Below, piece after piece: positions 48,463 to 58,149 of a stretch of DNA of 64,000 nucleotides. The stretch is from NCBI GenBank assembly GCA_039105265.1, contig JAPFFF010000011.1:2976001-3040000 (forward strand), read 5' to 3'. A program made the translations under genes and the position numbers. Position 1 is the stretch's first letter. Every line of letters starts with the position of its first letter. The DNA comes from Tritrichomonas musculus (taxonomy: Eukaryota; Parabasalia; Tritrichomonadida; Tritrichomonadidae). Below the pieces are notes generated by a model that worked only from the letters and a program-made list of their open reading frames with translations, had not been told where the DNA came from and searched no databases.

Positions 48463-48710
48463 TTAAGGTACAAATCCAGTACGTTTAGTAACCGCAATTT
48501 TTTTTGTCATTCTCAAAGAATAAGATGACATGTTAAATAAAAAACGATTATTTTCATTCATTTCATATAACATGTCATAATGTTTATTTCAATTGTAAAA
48601 TAAGTGTCAAAAACAAACCTAGTCAATTTAAACTTTTTCAGAGACATGCAACTATTCAAATAATAAACGTTCTCCTATTCAAAAAATAACGTACTGGATT
48701 TGTACCTTAA
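48463..48710. mobile_element. 248-bp MITE-like element with 23-bp inverted repeats and TTAA ends
   Basis: 48463-48485 and 48688-48710 are perfect reverse complements (TTAAGGTACAAATCCAGTAC...). TTAA at both outer edges fits a piggyBac-type TTAA target, leaving GGTAC... as the element end; it could equally be part of the repeat. An internal 11-bp inverted pair (48525-48535 and 48568-48578) adds a hairpin. It directly abuts the 839-bp element. Confidence 0.75.
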
Positions 48711-48989
48711 CATGCAAAAATGACCATAAATCTTGTCATGAATTATTTTTTATATATTTACAAAAATTTAGATCTAATAAAAACAATAAAAAAATAATAT
48801 GAAACAATAAAATATTAAAATTTAATTTTTAATTATTCTTTTGTTTTCTTTTTTGAAGGGATATATCCCTTCACTTAAATTTTGAATTTTTAAAATATTT
48901 ATATCTTTTGAAATATAAGAATAAATATATAATATACTTATTGCATATTATTTTATAATATTTAAATATTTATTTATATCTACTTTTAA

Positions 48990-49073
48990 GTCGAGATGCT
49001 AGATATTGGTGTCTAAAAATCCAATTTAAATCATCTGTTGAAAAACAGCTATCTCGACATATGCGCAACGCAT
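48990..49073. repeat. Hairpin-forming segment
   Basis: GTCGAGAT (48990-48997) pairs with ATCTCGAC (49051-49058), and ATGCG-CAA-CGCAT (49061-49073) forms a second small stem. It lies in the gap before the Polinton genes and could be near its edge. Confidence 0.5.
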
Positions 49074-49301
49074 GAAAACAAAATGTATAATATATAAAAT
49101 TATATTATATTACTATATTTATTATAAACTTTAATTTTGTCAAAATTATATATATTATGAGAAAAATGTATTTTAATTTTTTTTTTTTTTTTTGATTTTT
49201 TATTTATGCAAATACATCATAGAACTAGTATTTTTGATTAATATTGAAATGATAAAAATGTTATATTTAGGCAAATTCAATTTATCTATTTTAATATTGA
49301 A

Positions 49302-49883
49302 GTGCAACGATGTCCGTCAAGAGCTCAATCAATTCCACTTTACCCAAATGTTCAACCGTTAAATCAAAACGTAAATTTTACTAAAGCGAGCCAACCAACG
49401 GAGTCTCCAAATGTTGATCAAACTATGTATATTCCGACGACTCAGGAAGAATCTTCAATTCCGGACCTTGGTCCTTCTCAATCTCCATCTCAACCTCCAA
49501 TAGACAAACCATTCCCATTAGCTCAGGAACGAGGACTCATAGATTTAAGCATTGAACTTGATTCGTTAGAGAAGAAGAATAAATTCCTCGAAATGATTGT
49601 TCAGATGTATGAGCTTAATCCATTGAAAATTAATTCATATCTTGTATGCGATAGTAAACTATTAATGGATATGATTAAATTGTTAACTGATTGTGATAAA
49701 GTTGAGTTAGTCATTGATTATTCAGATGTTGGATGTGGTTGCTCTGCTTCTTCCTCAAAATTCATCAAAGTTGCAAAAATATTAATCACTAAAGATGGCA
49801 AAACTGATGATATGAAGTATGCTTATAATGATATATATTCAACATTCATTATATATGGTATATCATTAAAGATGACCTATTAA
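49302..49883 (+). CDS. Polinton protein, copy 1 of a duplicated small gene
   Basis: About 190 residues; the 5' end is not resolved. A Pro/Ser/Gln-rich N-terminal half is followed by a conserved half (KNKFLEMIVQMYELNPLKIN, SYLVCDSKLLMDMIKLL, DKVELVID). The conserved half is clearly related to the product of 55487-56107 at the residue level but strongly diverged in DNA. The function is unknown; a structural or capsid-associated role would be a guess. It converges on the fibre-like gene with a 34-bp gap. Confidence 0.65.
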   Translation: MQRCPSRAQSIPLYPNVQPLNQNVNFTKASQPTESPNVDQTMYIPTTQEESSIPDLGPSQSPSQPPIDKPFPLAQERGLIDLSIELDSLEKKNKFLEMIVQMYELNPLKINSYLVCDSKLLMDMIKLLTDCDKVELVIDYSDVGCGCSASSSKFIKVAKILITKDGKTDDMKYAYNDIYSTFIIYGISLKMTY

Positions 49884-49917
49884 GGTCTGGGAACTTTTAG
49901 TTCCTTTGTTATTTAAT

Positions 49918-52794
49918 TTATCTCATGAATACAGCTAAAGTATGTTCATTTATTTTTGAAATCACTGTTCCAACAATTGATCGTTGAATCTTCAATGTCA
50001 TTGCATATTCTTCATCCAATATTCGTCCATCATAAAGTACAACATCACCGATTTGATATAGATTTGCATCATCAACATAGAATAATACATCTCCATGACT
50101 TACAAATGTAATACATCCATTCTCTTCATCAACATCAGATATAACACCAATGAATTCCTTCCATGAACAATCAATAATGACTGAACAAATACAATCAGTT
50201 GAATCATTTGCAGTTGATGATATCCATTTATATTGAACATTATTGTTTGAATCATTGCCGTCTTCAATTCGTTTATACACATGACCACTCATAAATACTG
50301 GCTTACCTAATTTATAATCACTAATCTCTTCGTCAGCTTCAATTGGACAATAATGAGTAAAAGTATTTGATCCATTTGATGATATCTTACCGTTAACCTT
50401 TAAATTAGAATCAAGTAGTGTATTTCTTGCAGAACCAAACATTTGAAAAGATTGAAATTTATAACCGTCAACAATTATATGCAAATTCCCACTATTAGCA
50501 ACTTTTGATGAATTGTATAAAAATTCTGTATTATATGTAGAATCACATCCAAATCTAATTGAAGTATCAAAATTAGCATCAACAGAACTAAATAAACTAG
50601 CAATATTACGTTTTATACTATTAATCGTCAACGCACCATTAATTGTTGCATCACCGTTAGTTTTAACATATCCACTTAACTTATATTCACCAAATAAATC
50701 CATTAATGAACCCATTAAATGACCATAAGCTAATTCATCAGTTGATTCTATAATTTTGAAATACTTGAAGTTATTATATACTTCTGGATGATCTTCTTCA
50801 TTTACTGGATCATCAATCCATGGAAATTCTTCTCTATCAATTTTTGGGTAACTAGTATCAAATGCTAATAAATTTACTCCTTTATTGTTAAAGAATGAAA
50901 TTGTTCCATTACTGTTAACCATTATTCCCTTATCATCAAATAATATGAATTTAGCTGTACCATTAATGATATCACCAACTACTATAAAACTGAAATTATC
51001 CCAACTTGATATACAGTAATAAGCAATTAAGTATTTGGAGTTAGCTGGTATTGATTCTTTAAAGCAGAAGTTAGTCATATCCTCTAACATTTGAAAGTAA
51101 TCTAAGTACTTCTTTAAATCATTAACATGATTGTGAGTAGTTCTGTCATGGTTAATAAATTCAGTAAATATACTCACAAATGATTCAGTTAACGATGATT
51201 TAGTTGGATAATTAGCTTTAATATATCGATCGTTGTTATACGTATTACCAAAATTCATTAATGACCCCATCAAATCACTATATGCTAATTCATCATCAGA
51301 TTCAACAATATTGAAATTCATAAATCTGTTTAGCATACTATTTTGAATAGGATCATCATAACCACCTACATCAATAAATGAATAATATGCTTGAACTTCA
51401 ATGACATCTTTTTTGACAGAATCATTATGAGATATTTTCACATCAAAGTTATTTATAATCTTGTAATCATTTAATGTACCGTTATTGATTGTAAGTGAAT
51501 ATATCATTAAAGTTCCCAAATATGGTGGTATACATTTAATTACCAATACATATCCAGCGTAATTACCTTTATCATAATAATGAATTATAACATATTTAGC
51601 ATTAGTAGGTAATATATCTTTGAATTGTAAATTGAATTCAGAATCAAGAAATGTCATACAATCTAAATATTTTTGGGCTAAATTGCCATAATTAACGGAT
51701 TTCAAATCATTCTTCATAAATTGTCCAATTGTGTCAGTAAGTGATGATGCGATTGATGATTTAGTTGGATAATTATTAGCTATATCATTTTTGGTTGCAT
51801 ATTTGTTATCAGATTCATCAGATGTATAGTAATTATTGAATTTATTCATCAAATTTTCATCGTTTTCCTCAAAATGGTTAAATGAATCATTCATTGTGGC
51901 AATCCAATCAACCATTACATCATTTACAACAGTATCATTTATCTCTTTGGATGACCGTTCATTTTCTATATTTTGTGTAGCTGCTCTAGTTCTTTGACTT
52001 GAATATGTTACTGGAGTAGTTTCTTCAATTTCAGAAATAGTACTATAATTAATGGAGGGATTATTATCTAAATGTTTTTCTTGAGATCTATCAAGTGATT
52101 GAATTTGATCAACTAATGCTTTTAATGATGATTGTAATTTATCAACTTTATCATCAACAGTTGTTAGTTCATCATTTGTAGCTAATGTGTCTAACGATGA
52201 TTTGTCAGCTTTGTTTGTTAATGTTGTGTTAATGGTCGATATTGATGTATTAAATCTATCATTGACAGCATTAACTTCAGTCTTCAATGCATAGTTCTTA
52301 CTCAAATCATTTGTAGTAGTGTAATTACTGAACTTGTTATCAACAGCATTAACTTCAGTCTTTAAAGCATAGTTATCTAATGTATCAGTTGTTGATTGTA
52401 AACCATTGAATCGTTCAGTTAATGATTTAATGTTTGATGAAGCTGATGTTAAACTTTCATTAATAGGTGTAAGTAATTCATTTATTTCAGTCTTAGTATC
52501 GTAATTGCTGAATTTATCATTGACAGCATTAACTTCAGTCTTCAATGCATAATCTGATTCGAGTTTTGAATTCAAAGCATTAATTGAAGCATTAAGTTCA
52601 TCTTTAGCATCATCCAAATCTGATGGATTCAATTTGGTGTTACTCAATACTGAAATGGTTTCATTAAGATCATCAACGTCTTCATTAATATCTACAATAC
52701 CATTTTTCAATTTAGTAATTTCAGATTCATTTTCATCAAAGGATGCATTAATGTTTGTGATTGATTCATTAAATGAGTCAAAAGCATCATTCAC
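49918..52794 (-). CDS. Polinton long trimeric fibre-like protein
   Basis: Open for about 958 codons; the 5' end is not resolved and the upstream helical fragment at 53041-53379 probably belongs with it. The N-terminal third is a heptad-rich coiled coil with repeated YALKTEVNAV units. The middle holds two tandem, diverged modules of about 190 residues, each starting NYPTKSS and ending LMGSLM. The C-terminal 250 residues contain strand-rich segments (GDATINGALTIN, NLKVNGKISSNGSNTF, GDVVLYDGRILDEEY) like the tip of phage and adenovirus fibres. A receptor-binding spike on the capsid is the likely role. Confidence 0.65.
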   Translation of the reverse strand: MNDAFDSFNESITNINASFDENESEITKLKNGIVDINEDVDDLNETISVLSNTKLNPSDLDDAKDELNASINALNSKLESDYALKTEVNAVNDKFSNYDTKTEINELLTPINESLTSASSNIKSLTERFNGLQSTTDTLDNYALKTEVNAVDNKFSNYTTTNDLSKNYALKTEVNAVNDRFNTSISTINTTLTNKADKSSLDTLATNDELTTVDDKVDKLQSSLKALVDQIQSLDRSQEKHLDNNPSINYSTISEIEETTPVTYSSQRTRAATQNIENERSSKEINDTVVNDVMVDWIATMNDSFNHFEENDENLMNKFNNYYTSDESDNKYATKNDIANNYPTKSSIASSLTDTIGQFMKNDLKSVNYGNLAQKYLDCMTFLDSEFNLQFKDILPTNAKYVIIHYYDKGNYAGYVLVIKCIPPYLGTLMIYSLTINNGTLNDYKIINNFDVKISHNDSVKKDVIEVQAYYSFIDVGGYDDPIQNSMLNRFMNFNIVESDDELAYSDLMGSLMNFGNTYNNDRYIKANYPTKSSLTESFVSIFTEFINHDRTTHNHVNDLKKYLDYFQMLEDMTNFCFKESIPANSKYLIAYYCISSWDNFSFIVVGDIINGTAKFILFDDKGIMVNSNGTISFFNNKGVNLLAFDTSYPKIDREEFPWIDDPVNEEDHPEVYNNFKYFKIIESTDELAYGHLMGSLMDLFGEYKLSGYVKTNGDATINGALTINSIKRNIASLFSSVDANFDTSIRFGCDSTYNTEFLYNSSKVANSGNLHIIVDGYKFQSFQMFGSARNTLLDSNLKVNGKISSNGSNTFTHYCPIEADEEISDYKLGKPVFMSGHVYKRIEDGNDSNNNVQYKWISSTANDSTDCICSVIIDCSWKEFIGVISDVDEENGCITFVSHGDVLFYVDDANLYQIGDVVLYDGRILDEEYAMTLKIQRSIVGTVISKINEHTLAVFMR

Positions 52795-53040
52795 TAAATG
52801 AAATCCTTTATCTAAAATCTTAATTTAATCATCGTGTTCTAACGTTTTTTGATATATGTTTTGATCATTAGTTTCAAAATGAGTTAATGATTCATTAATG
52901 CTTGACTTTAGAGTTCCCATAACAATATTCACATCATTTATTGTAACTGGTGTTTCATCAATGTCAGGTTCATCAATGACAGGTTCCGCTGAAGGCTCAA
53001 TATTAATGTCACGAGTTGTTACTTTGGCATTAATGTTAAA

Positions 53041-53379
53041 CTATGATACATCATTATTGTTATTATCATTATTGTTATTGTTATTAATATCTGGATTTAG
53101 GTCCAAATGTGTATAAATTGAATTAGTTATATCATCAATGTTTTCACTAAAAGCTTTAATGACTTCATCATATCTTCTATCCACTGAACTAATAGCATCT
53201 GATGTACATTCAATAGCAAATTCAAGTTTTCTATCATTCTCCTGAAGTATTTCCATTGTTACTATTTCACCATCAACATTAACGTTTATATCTTTTTCAA
53301 ACATTAGCTGAGACTTAAATGTAAGTAGTGATGAGTGTTCCGAATCGGGACCAGATAAATTCCCACTTAAAACGCCCAA
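53041..53379 (-). pseudogene. Polinton fragment, probably from the fibre-like region
   Basis: A helical, Asn-rich open stretch next to the fibre-like frame on the same strand. It appears to be a separated part of that region in a broken copy. No independent start or family. Confidence 0.4.
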
Positions 53380-53389
53380 AATGACCCCT

Positions 53390-53690
53390 TTTTGGCCCCC
53401 TTCTAAATATCAAAAATAGCATACACCCATAGCACCATATTCTGAACCTGCATTTGACCCCACATTCGGACCCATATTCGGGGGCCACATAGAGTTCCCC
53501 ATTTTGTGCCCATAGTGAATCCATACGGAGTTCCTCCCCCAAAACGCCCATAAAACGCCCATATTCGGGCCCATACAAATTCCAAAAATAGGCCGCATAT
53601 GGCCCACCTATAGCCCACTTATGGCCAACATATGGGACCACTTATAGACCACTTATGGGACCACATATGGTGACACAGACCATAACAGAC
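53390..53690. repeat. GC-richer degenerate repeat tract within the Polinton
   Basis: About 300 bp packed with variants of CCCATA, GGGCCCATA and CCACTTATGGGACCA on the plus strand, quite unlike the AT-rich flanks. It sits at the point where base composition of the element changes and between divergent genes. A related phrase, TATGGCCCATATAGG, recurs at about 61068-61082. Confidence 0.6.
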
Positions 53691-53774
53691 AAAAATATTC
53701 CATATTTTGGTACTCAGATGATTTTGGGAAAACCTATTTTTATATTTGAATATTGATTTTTTATCGCATCCCAA

Positions 53775-54251
53775 ATGGAAGCCACTCCAAGCTACTCCAA
53801 TGTCTACGAATACATCAACACTCTAGTAGCCCTATTGCCAAAGCCTGATGAATTTGCACAATGCAATTTCGCGATATTATGTGACAAGTTCCCATTCAAC
53901 TTGAAGAACTCATTGTACCTCGCGAGGGTCCTATATGTATCACTCCAGAATGGTACTGAAACCATTAGATTCTACCCTAATAAGCTCAAGGAGAACCTCG
54001 AATTTGTCAAATTGACATCCAATAGTAGACGCAAATTGAGTGTCAACATGCAGGAGTTCTTCGTAAATGGGAATACCGAAAAGCACGAATACAAGGAATG
54101 TCCGTATTACAACTACTCGATTGAGAGAACCAATATAAATACCAAGGATCTCATTGCCAAATTACGTGAAAAATACGATATTGCAGAACCTGATGTATTC
54201 ATCGGCAAGCATCAGGATTTGGTATTGGATGCTGACCCAGAGTTTGCCTAA
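53775..54251 (+). CDS. Polinton protein of unknown function, 158 aa
   Basis: ATG at 53775. A compact, possibly alpha/beta protein (EYINTLVALLPKPDEFAQCN, FNLKNSLYLARVLYVSLQNG, IETIRFYP-like strand). No recognised family. Its stop codon overlaps that of the convergent packaging ATPase gene, showing how compact the element is. Confidence 0.65.
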   Translation: MEATPSYSNVYEYINTLVALLPKPDEFAQCNFAILCDKFPFNLKNSLYLARVLYVSLQNGTETIRFYPNKLKENLEFVKLTSNSRRKLSVNMQEFFVNGNTEKHEYKECPYYNYSIERTNINTKDLIAKLREKYDIAEPDVFIGKHQDLVLDADPEFA

Positions 54252-55273
54252 ACCTTTGAGTACACCACTTGCATATCATGTTCAACTGTGTTCACCAATA
54301 TGAAATCATGTCCAGATAATGTCCTATATTTTTGCCACAACTCCTCGAACTCACAAGGTATGCTCACCTGCTGATATATGTAATTGAGTTTCTGCCGTGA
54401 GAACCCATTGAATATGAAGAATGATGTGCAGTTATTTTTGTAATCGGTTGGCACACCCTTGAAGAACTGGATGTTGATGTATACGATTGAGTTCTTATGG
54501 CGCAACTGGGTGATATAGTTTGTGAAGTATGCTGATTTCAACAGCTTACTCTTAATGAAGTCCTCGCACAGGATTATGGTGTTGAGTGGTACATTGGGTT
54601 TCCCGAGTTTGTTGATATGGAGGAACTCAAACATCTGCTGCAGCTTGGACTCATCTAAGACCTTCGGTCCGCAATTCGTAGAATTGTTCACACTCTTCCC
54701 AACTGAGCTATATTTGTTATATAACTCCTTCCATAAATCGAGCTCCTTCAAATACCGTTCAGCATTACTATCAGCGACGACCTCAATGGGCAAGTTGATG
54801 AGCTCGCGTTGAGATTCAAATGTGGAATCATTTATAATACCGTTCTTACTCACATACACAATCATGTGAAACGGATTCTGCGAATCCTCAGGGGTTCCCC
54901 CAAAGCCCCCGTTATTGAGTCTACTCATTTGAATGATATCGCGAATTACTGTATGGCTCTTGCCTTTGCCTTGTGATGCCACCAATATGTTCAAAGTATT
55001 GTACCACGCATAGATCCCATTAGCGATTGGCCTTATGGATGCATTCGTGATTCTATCCCTATTCTTGGAATAGGCCTCACTCATAGCCGCATCAACATCG
55101 AAGATGCGGGTGGGAGTGAAACTCCCATTAACATCAAACCTCTTGGATACCGGTTGCTGCCTCTGGTACCTATCGAATGTATCAAAATCAATTGGATCTT
55201 CACTGGAACTGTCTGATAATTCAATAGATGTATAGTCGAAAAGGGTTGGTTGTAGGCGCTTGTAATATAACAT
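54248..55273 (-). CDS. Polinton genome-packaging ATPase (FtsK/HerA, A32-like)
   Basis: 341 residues, ATG at 55273. P-loop NILVASQGKGKSHTVIRDII (about residue 95) and Walker B NTIILCEDFI (about 232) with the hydrophobic run and acidic pair of the HerA/FtsK superfamily, followed by a likely sensor region (YITQLRHKNSIVYINIQFF). Packaging ATPases of this type pump element DNA into capsids in Polintons, poxviruses and adenovirus-like groups. An ATTTTTG motif sits 5 bases upstream of the ATG. Confidence 0.85.
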   Translation of the reverse strand: MLYYKRLQPTLFDYTSIELSDSSSEDPIDFDTFDRYQRQQPVSKRFDVNGSFTPTRIFDVDAAMSEAYSKNRDRITNASIRPIANGIYAWYNTLNILVASQGKGKSHTVIRDIIQMSRLNNGGFGGTPEDSQNPFHMIVYVSKNGIINDSTFESQRELINLPIEVVADSNAERYLKELDLWKELYNKYSSVGKSVNNSTNCGPKVLDESKLQQMFEFLHINKLGKPNVPLNTIILCEDFIKSKLLKSAYFTNYITQLRHKNSIVYINIQFFKGVPTDYKNNCTSFFIFNGFSRQKLNYIYQQVSIPCEFEELWQKYRTLSGHDFILVNTVEHDMQVVYSKV

Positions 55274-55278
55274 TTAAT

Positions 55279-55285
55279 CAAAAAT
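55279..55285 (-). promoter_or_regulatory. ATTTTTG promoter-like motif before the packaging ATPase
   Basis: Reads ATTTTTG on the coding strand, 5 bases before the ATG; matches the motif seen upstream of other genes of this element. Confidence 0.5.
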
Positions 55286-55294
55286 AAAGCTTTT

Positions 55295-55507
55295 ATGCGA
55301 AAAGCTCTAAGTGGCGATGATGCCACTTACGCATACAATGTACGCCTCAGCTCATCAGTCAGCTCAGGTGGTTCATCTTCAGCTGTAAGCGATACCAGTA
55401 ATAGCAGTTCAACTACATTGGTCACCAATATCAATCCCAATAGTATATTCATGATGATTTCACTAGCGCTGGACATTTATGCAAATTTAAATACAAATTT
55501 TGAGTGA
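55295..55507 (+). CDS. Small Ser-rich Polinton ORF
   Basis: 70 residues, ATG at 55295, divergent from the ATPase gene with only 21 bp between start codons. Ser/Thr/Asn-rich, then a hydrophobic C-terminal stretch (NSIFMMISLALDIYANL) that could insert in a membrane. It overlaps the end of the convergent gene by 21 bp. It may be real, but the evidence is only position and composition. Confidence 0.4.
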   Translation: MRKALSGDDATYAYNVRLSSSVSSGGSSSAVSDTSNSSSTTLVTNINPNSIFMMISLALDIYANLNTNFE

Positions 55508-56107
55508 TATCGAGTGTCTTATGAGCTCGGTCCATACATGGTTATATCCATATTTCAACTCATTGGATACCCCATTTTTGGACACCAATATCTTATCGAT
55601 TTTCATGTACTTCGAGTTTGAAACACAACCAGTGCACCCACTATCCTCATTGATGACCAACTCAACCTTGTCAGCCTTAGTGAGTATCTTAATGAGCTCC
55701 ATCAGTGTATTGCTATGACACACAAGATAGTTGTTCATCCTCAGTGGATTGGTCTCATAGATATTCAGCAATATCTCGAGGAATTTATTTTTGGTACCCA
55801 AGTCGTCAGTGTCGGGGTCTAATGAACGATCGGTCGGTGGACTGTTTATTGGAGCAACTGATGGATATGGACCAGTTGTCGAGGCTGTAGTAAAATTTGC
55901 ATCCTGGGTGCCAGTTTGAGGATAACCCCCTTCGGGGTTTAGACCTTTGGTATATCCCATTTGGGGTTGCATCTGTGGGACTTGAGGGTATGATACCGGT
56001 TGAACTGGTGGAGGTCTATTCGCAGCGATCTTAATATTCACATTCTGCTCTTGCTTAACACTTGCATCATTCTCACTTGATAGAATTCTAGCCTTATGGA
56101 GAGACAT
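55487..56107 (-). CDS. Polinton protein, copy 2 of the duplicated small gene
   Basis: 206 residues from the ATG at 56107. A Pro/Gln-rich N-terminal half (PVQPVSYPQVPQMQPQ) is followed by a folded half: KNKFLEILLNIYETNPLRMN, NYLVCHSNTLMELIKILTKA, DKVELVI, and a Cys-rich strand with GCTGCVSNSKYMKIDKILV. It is related to the product of 49302-49883. It lies just downstream of the capsid gene on the same strand. An ATTTTTG motif precedes the ATG. Confidence 0.7.
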   Translation of the reverse strand: MSLHKARILSSENDASVKQEQNVNIKIAANRPPPVQPVSYPQVPQMQPQMGYTKGLNPEGGYPQTGTQDANFTTASTTGPYPSVAPINSPPTDRSLDPDTDDLGTKNKFLEILLNIYETNPLRMNNYLVCHSNTLMELIKILTKADKVELVINEDSGCTGCVSNSKYMKIDKILVSKNGVSNELKYGYNHVWTELIRHSISLKICI

Positions 56108-56117
56108 TTCCAAAGTG

Positions 56118-56124
56118 CAAAAAT
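56118..56124 (-). promoter_or_regulatory. ATTTTTG promoter-like motif before the copy-2 gene
   Basis: ATTTTTG on the coding strand, 10 bases upstream of the ATG at 56107. Confidence 0.5.
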
Positions 56125-56149
56125 ATTTTTACCACTAATACCATATTTC

Positions 56150-58102
56150 TTATGCCATTTCTGGATCAACTTGTGAGCCAGCTGGTGATTCATCATCGAT
56201 ATATTCAAGGCCATCGAGTGAGAGCTTGAAGTAGGTGTCTCTGCATAAACAGAGTTGGACAGGTGGTGGTCTAACAATGGCTCCACTTGGTTCGATAATC
56301 TTGTAATATGTATCATTATCACCAGTGAATATTGGTTGACCATTGACTTGAATTTGGATATTGCCTTTGCCACCATCTAAGCCATCATAACAGTATCCAG
56401 CAGATGCACGTTCAGTTTGGACATTGAATACAAATGATGTGGCATCACTCAATGTATTTCGATATCGGACACCATTTTCATCGTTCTTGGGCATGGTGAA
56501 GCTATCTTCGAATTCCTTTGAACATTGGAGTGTGATACCATCGAGGTCTCCAGCTGTTAATTGGCTTTCGAAGAATCTGGCGCCAATGGTACTGACATTC
56601 TCATCTGGGAAGTTCTTACCACCAATATTCAAAAAGCAGTTTTGGTAAACCGGATTCTCAAATACAGTCAAATCATTGTGATGCTTGGGGAACAACAATG
56701 ACATGCTTGTGACATTGATTAATGGGATATTCAATGTAGACTTGATTCCGTTAGCGGCAGCTGCAATTGGGAATGCATGGTAATCGACCTTTTGAGATGG
56801 GATTACTAGGCCTTCACGTAATATGGATTCAATGCTTGCACGAGTGGCTTCACAAACACCATAGCCTTGCATGTTGGACTTACAGAGAGTGATGGTCATT
56901 CGGTTAACAGTGAGTGTTGCTGGTTGTGATGAGTAATGAGCACTCATCAATTTATTAGCTTCGGTTTTAGATACGAAATTGACGTAAACATGACCTGCAT
57001 GTGATGGTTGAGGTAATTTACCATGTTCTTTGGTATAATGAGCTTGGCAAATTGCTTTATTATCATCAGTCTTTTCAATTCCAAGTTCAGTAAACTCTTC
57101 ATCTGTAAATGCAAAGATTAATGAACAATTTTCAATCAGATCATCGAAATCACCTCCAGATGCAGATACATATTGTTCTCTAACTTCATACTTCAATTGA
57201 TATTTAGTTGGTGTTGGTTCGGGAGATGGTGGATTTGGATTATCACCAGGTCCTGGGATGATAGCCTCATTACCGATTTGAGTGAATTGGTGTTTGAGAT
57301 GTCCATGAGCTTTGATTTGTTTGAGTTTATCGAGTTCCTCTGGGGATACGGTATCATTATCTTCCAGGAATGCCTTGGCTTCAGCAACCGTGTATGGGTC
57401 AATGGCAGCCCAAACAAGACCAGCTGGACTGACTTGGAATCTAATGGATAAATCACCAATGATTCCGTTGGGGAATAAGTCAAATGCCTGTAATGCAAGC
57501 AAGTCATCAAATGGTACATTCAAGTCGAATTCGGTTGTGGTCTTACCACCATCCTTGAAGCTATTGAGATTAACGTATGAACCAGCATGAGTTTGACTGT
57601 AATTGCTGATGTTCTCCCATAAGCTGTGAACGAATCTGCGGCGCATCTTCTCAGTCTCTGGCTTCAAAACCGAGTATAGGAAGCCCTCGCGAATGCATTC
57701 ATTTTGCTGATATCCGACATTGACATTGTTATGGAGAATCTCGAGCCTGTCAAACAATTGGTTCGAGGACTTAAATCCGACAAACAGTTTATAGAAGTTA
57801 TTTGGATCATTGATCTCTTGCAATTTGGCCAAATCGGTGTTCAATTGCAAATCGAGTTTGATGTGGAATGTGAGGAAGCCTTTGTCGATATCGCTAATGA
57901 AGTGGTCGGGATGTGTTAATGAAATCTGTGAGTACTGGCCTTGGTGAAATGGGGCTGGCTGGTCATGGCAATCGACAGTTCTAAATGAGAAGCTTCTGGT
58001 ACCATCATTCACATTGATGATATTTCGCATCTTCTGGAATGTGTCATTGACATTCCCAACCTCGTATTTCAAATTGTGAGCTCTTTCGTTCCTGTATCTC
58101 AT
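56150..58102 (-). CDS. Polinton major capsid protein
   Basis: 650 residues from the ATG at 58102 (MRYRNERAHN). Size and position next to the packaging ATPase fit the Polinton major capsid protein. Segments such as DIDKGFLTFHIKLDLQLN, FKSSNQLFDRLEILHNNVNV and NIPLINVTSMSLLFPKHHND are typical of the double jelly-roll fold. The C-terminal half contains the second roll (RYRNTLSDATSFVFNVQTER onward). It is divergent from the amphipathic-peptide gene with 47 bp between start codons. The fold assignment is inference from pattern and context; a profile search would settle it. Confidence 0.75.
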   Translation of the reverse strand: MRYRNERAHNLKYEVGNVNDTFQKMRNIINVNDGTRSFSFRTVDCHDQPAPFHQGQYSQISLTHPDHFISDIDKGFLTFHIKLDLQLNTDLAKLQEINDPNNFYKLFVGFKSSNQLFDRLEILHNNVNVGYQQNECIREGFLYSVLKPETEKMRRRFVHSLWENISNYSQTHAGSYVNLNSFKDGGKTTTEFDLNVPFDDLLALQAFDLFPNGIIGDLSIRFQVSPAGLVWAAIDPYTVAEAKAFLEDNDTVSPEELDKLKQIKAHGHLKHQFTQIGNEAIIPGPGDNPNPPSPEPTPTKYQLKYEVREQYVSASGGDFDDLIENCSLIFAFTDEEFTELGIEKTDDNKAICQAHYTKEHGKLPQPSHAGHVYVNFVSKTEANKLMSAHYSSQPATLTVNRMTITLCKSNMQGYGVCEATRASIESILREGLVIPSQKVDYHAFPIAAAANGIKSTLNIPLINVTSMSLLFPKHHNDLTVFENPVYQNCFLNIGGKNFPDENVSTIGARFFESQLTAGDLDGITLQCSKEFEDSFTMPKNDENGVRYRNTLSDATSFVFNVQTERASAGYCYDGLDGGKGNIQIQVNGQPIFTGDNDTYYKIIEPSGAIVRPPPVQLCLCRDTYFKLSLDGLEYIDDESPAGSQVDPEMA

Positions 58103-58132
58103 TTTGTATCTTGGAAAAAAGCTTGAAATCAC

Positions 58133-58139
58133 ATTTTTG
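58133..58139 (+). promoter_or_regulatory. ATTTTTG promoter-like motif before the amphipathic-protein gene
   Basis: ATTTTTG, 10 bases upstream of the ATG at 58150, inside the short divergent gap with the capsid gene. Confidence 0.5.
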
Positions 58140-58149
58140 TATATACCAA

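Larger units (their letters stand above)
47561..49301. other. Gene-free stretch holding two inverted-repeat elements and a hairpin region
   Basis: 1.74 kb between the last host gene and the first Polinton gene. Holds the elements described at 47623-48461 and 48463-48710 and the hairpins at 48990-49073. No open frame of note. Confidence 0.7.

Noticed and set aside
52898-53116. 72-codon plus-strand frame rich in Leu/Ser
   Set aside because: Antisense to the Asn-rich fibre-region fragment.
53315-53641. Open minus-strand frames rich in Trp, Gly and Tyr
   Set aside because: All frames here are translations of the CCCATA/TATGGG repeat tract; no ATG and composition explained by the repeats.
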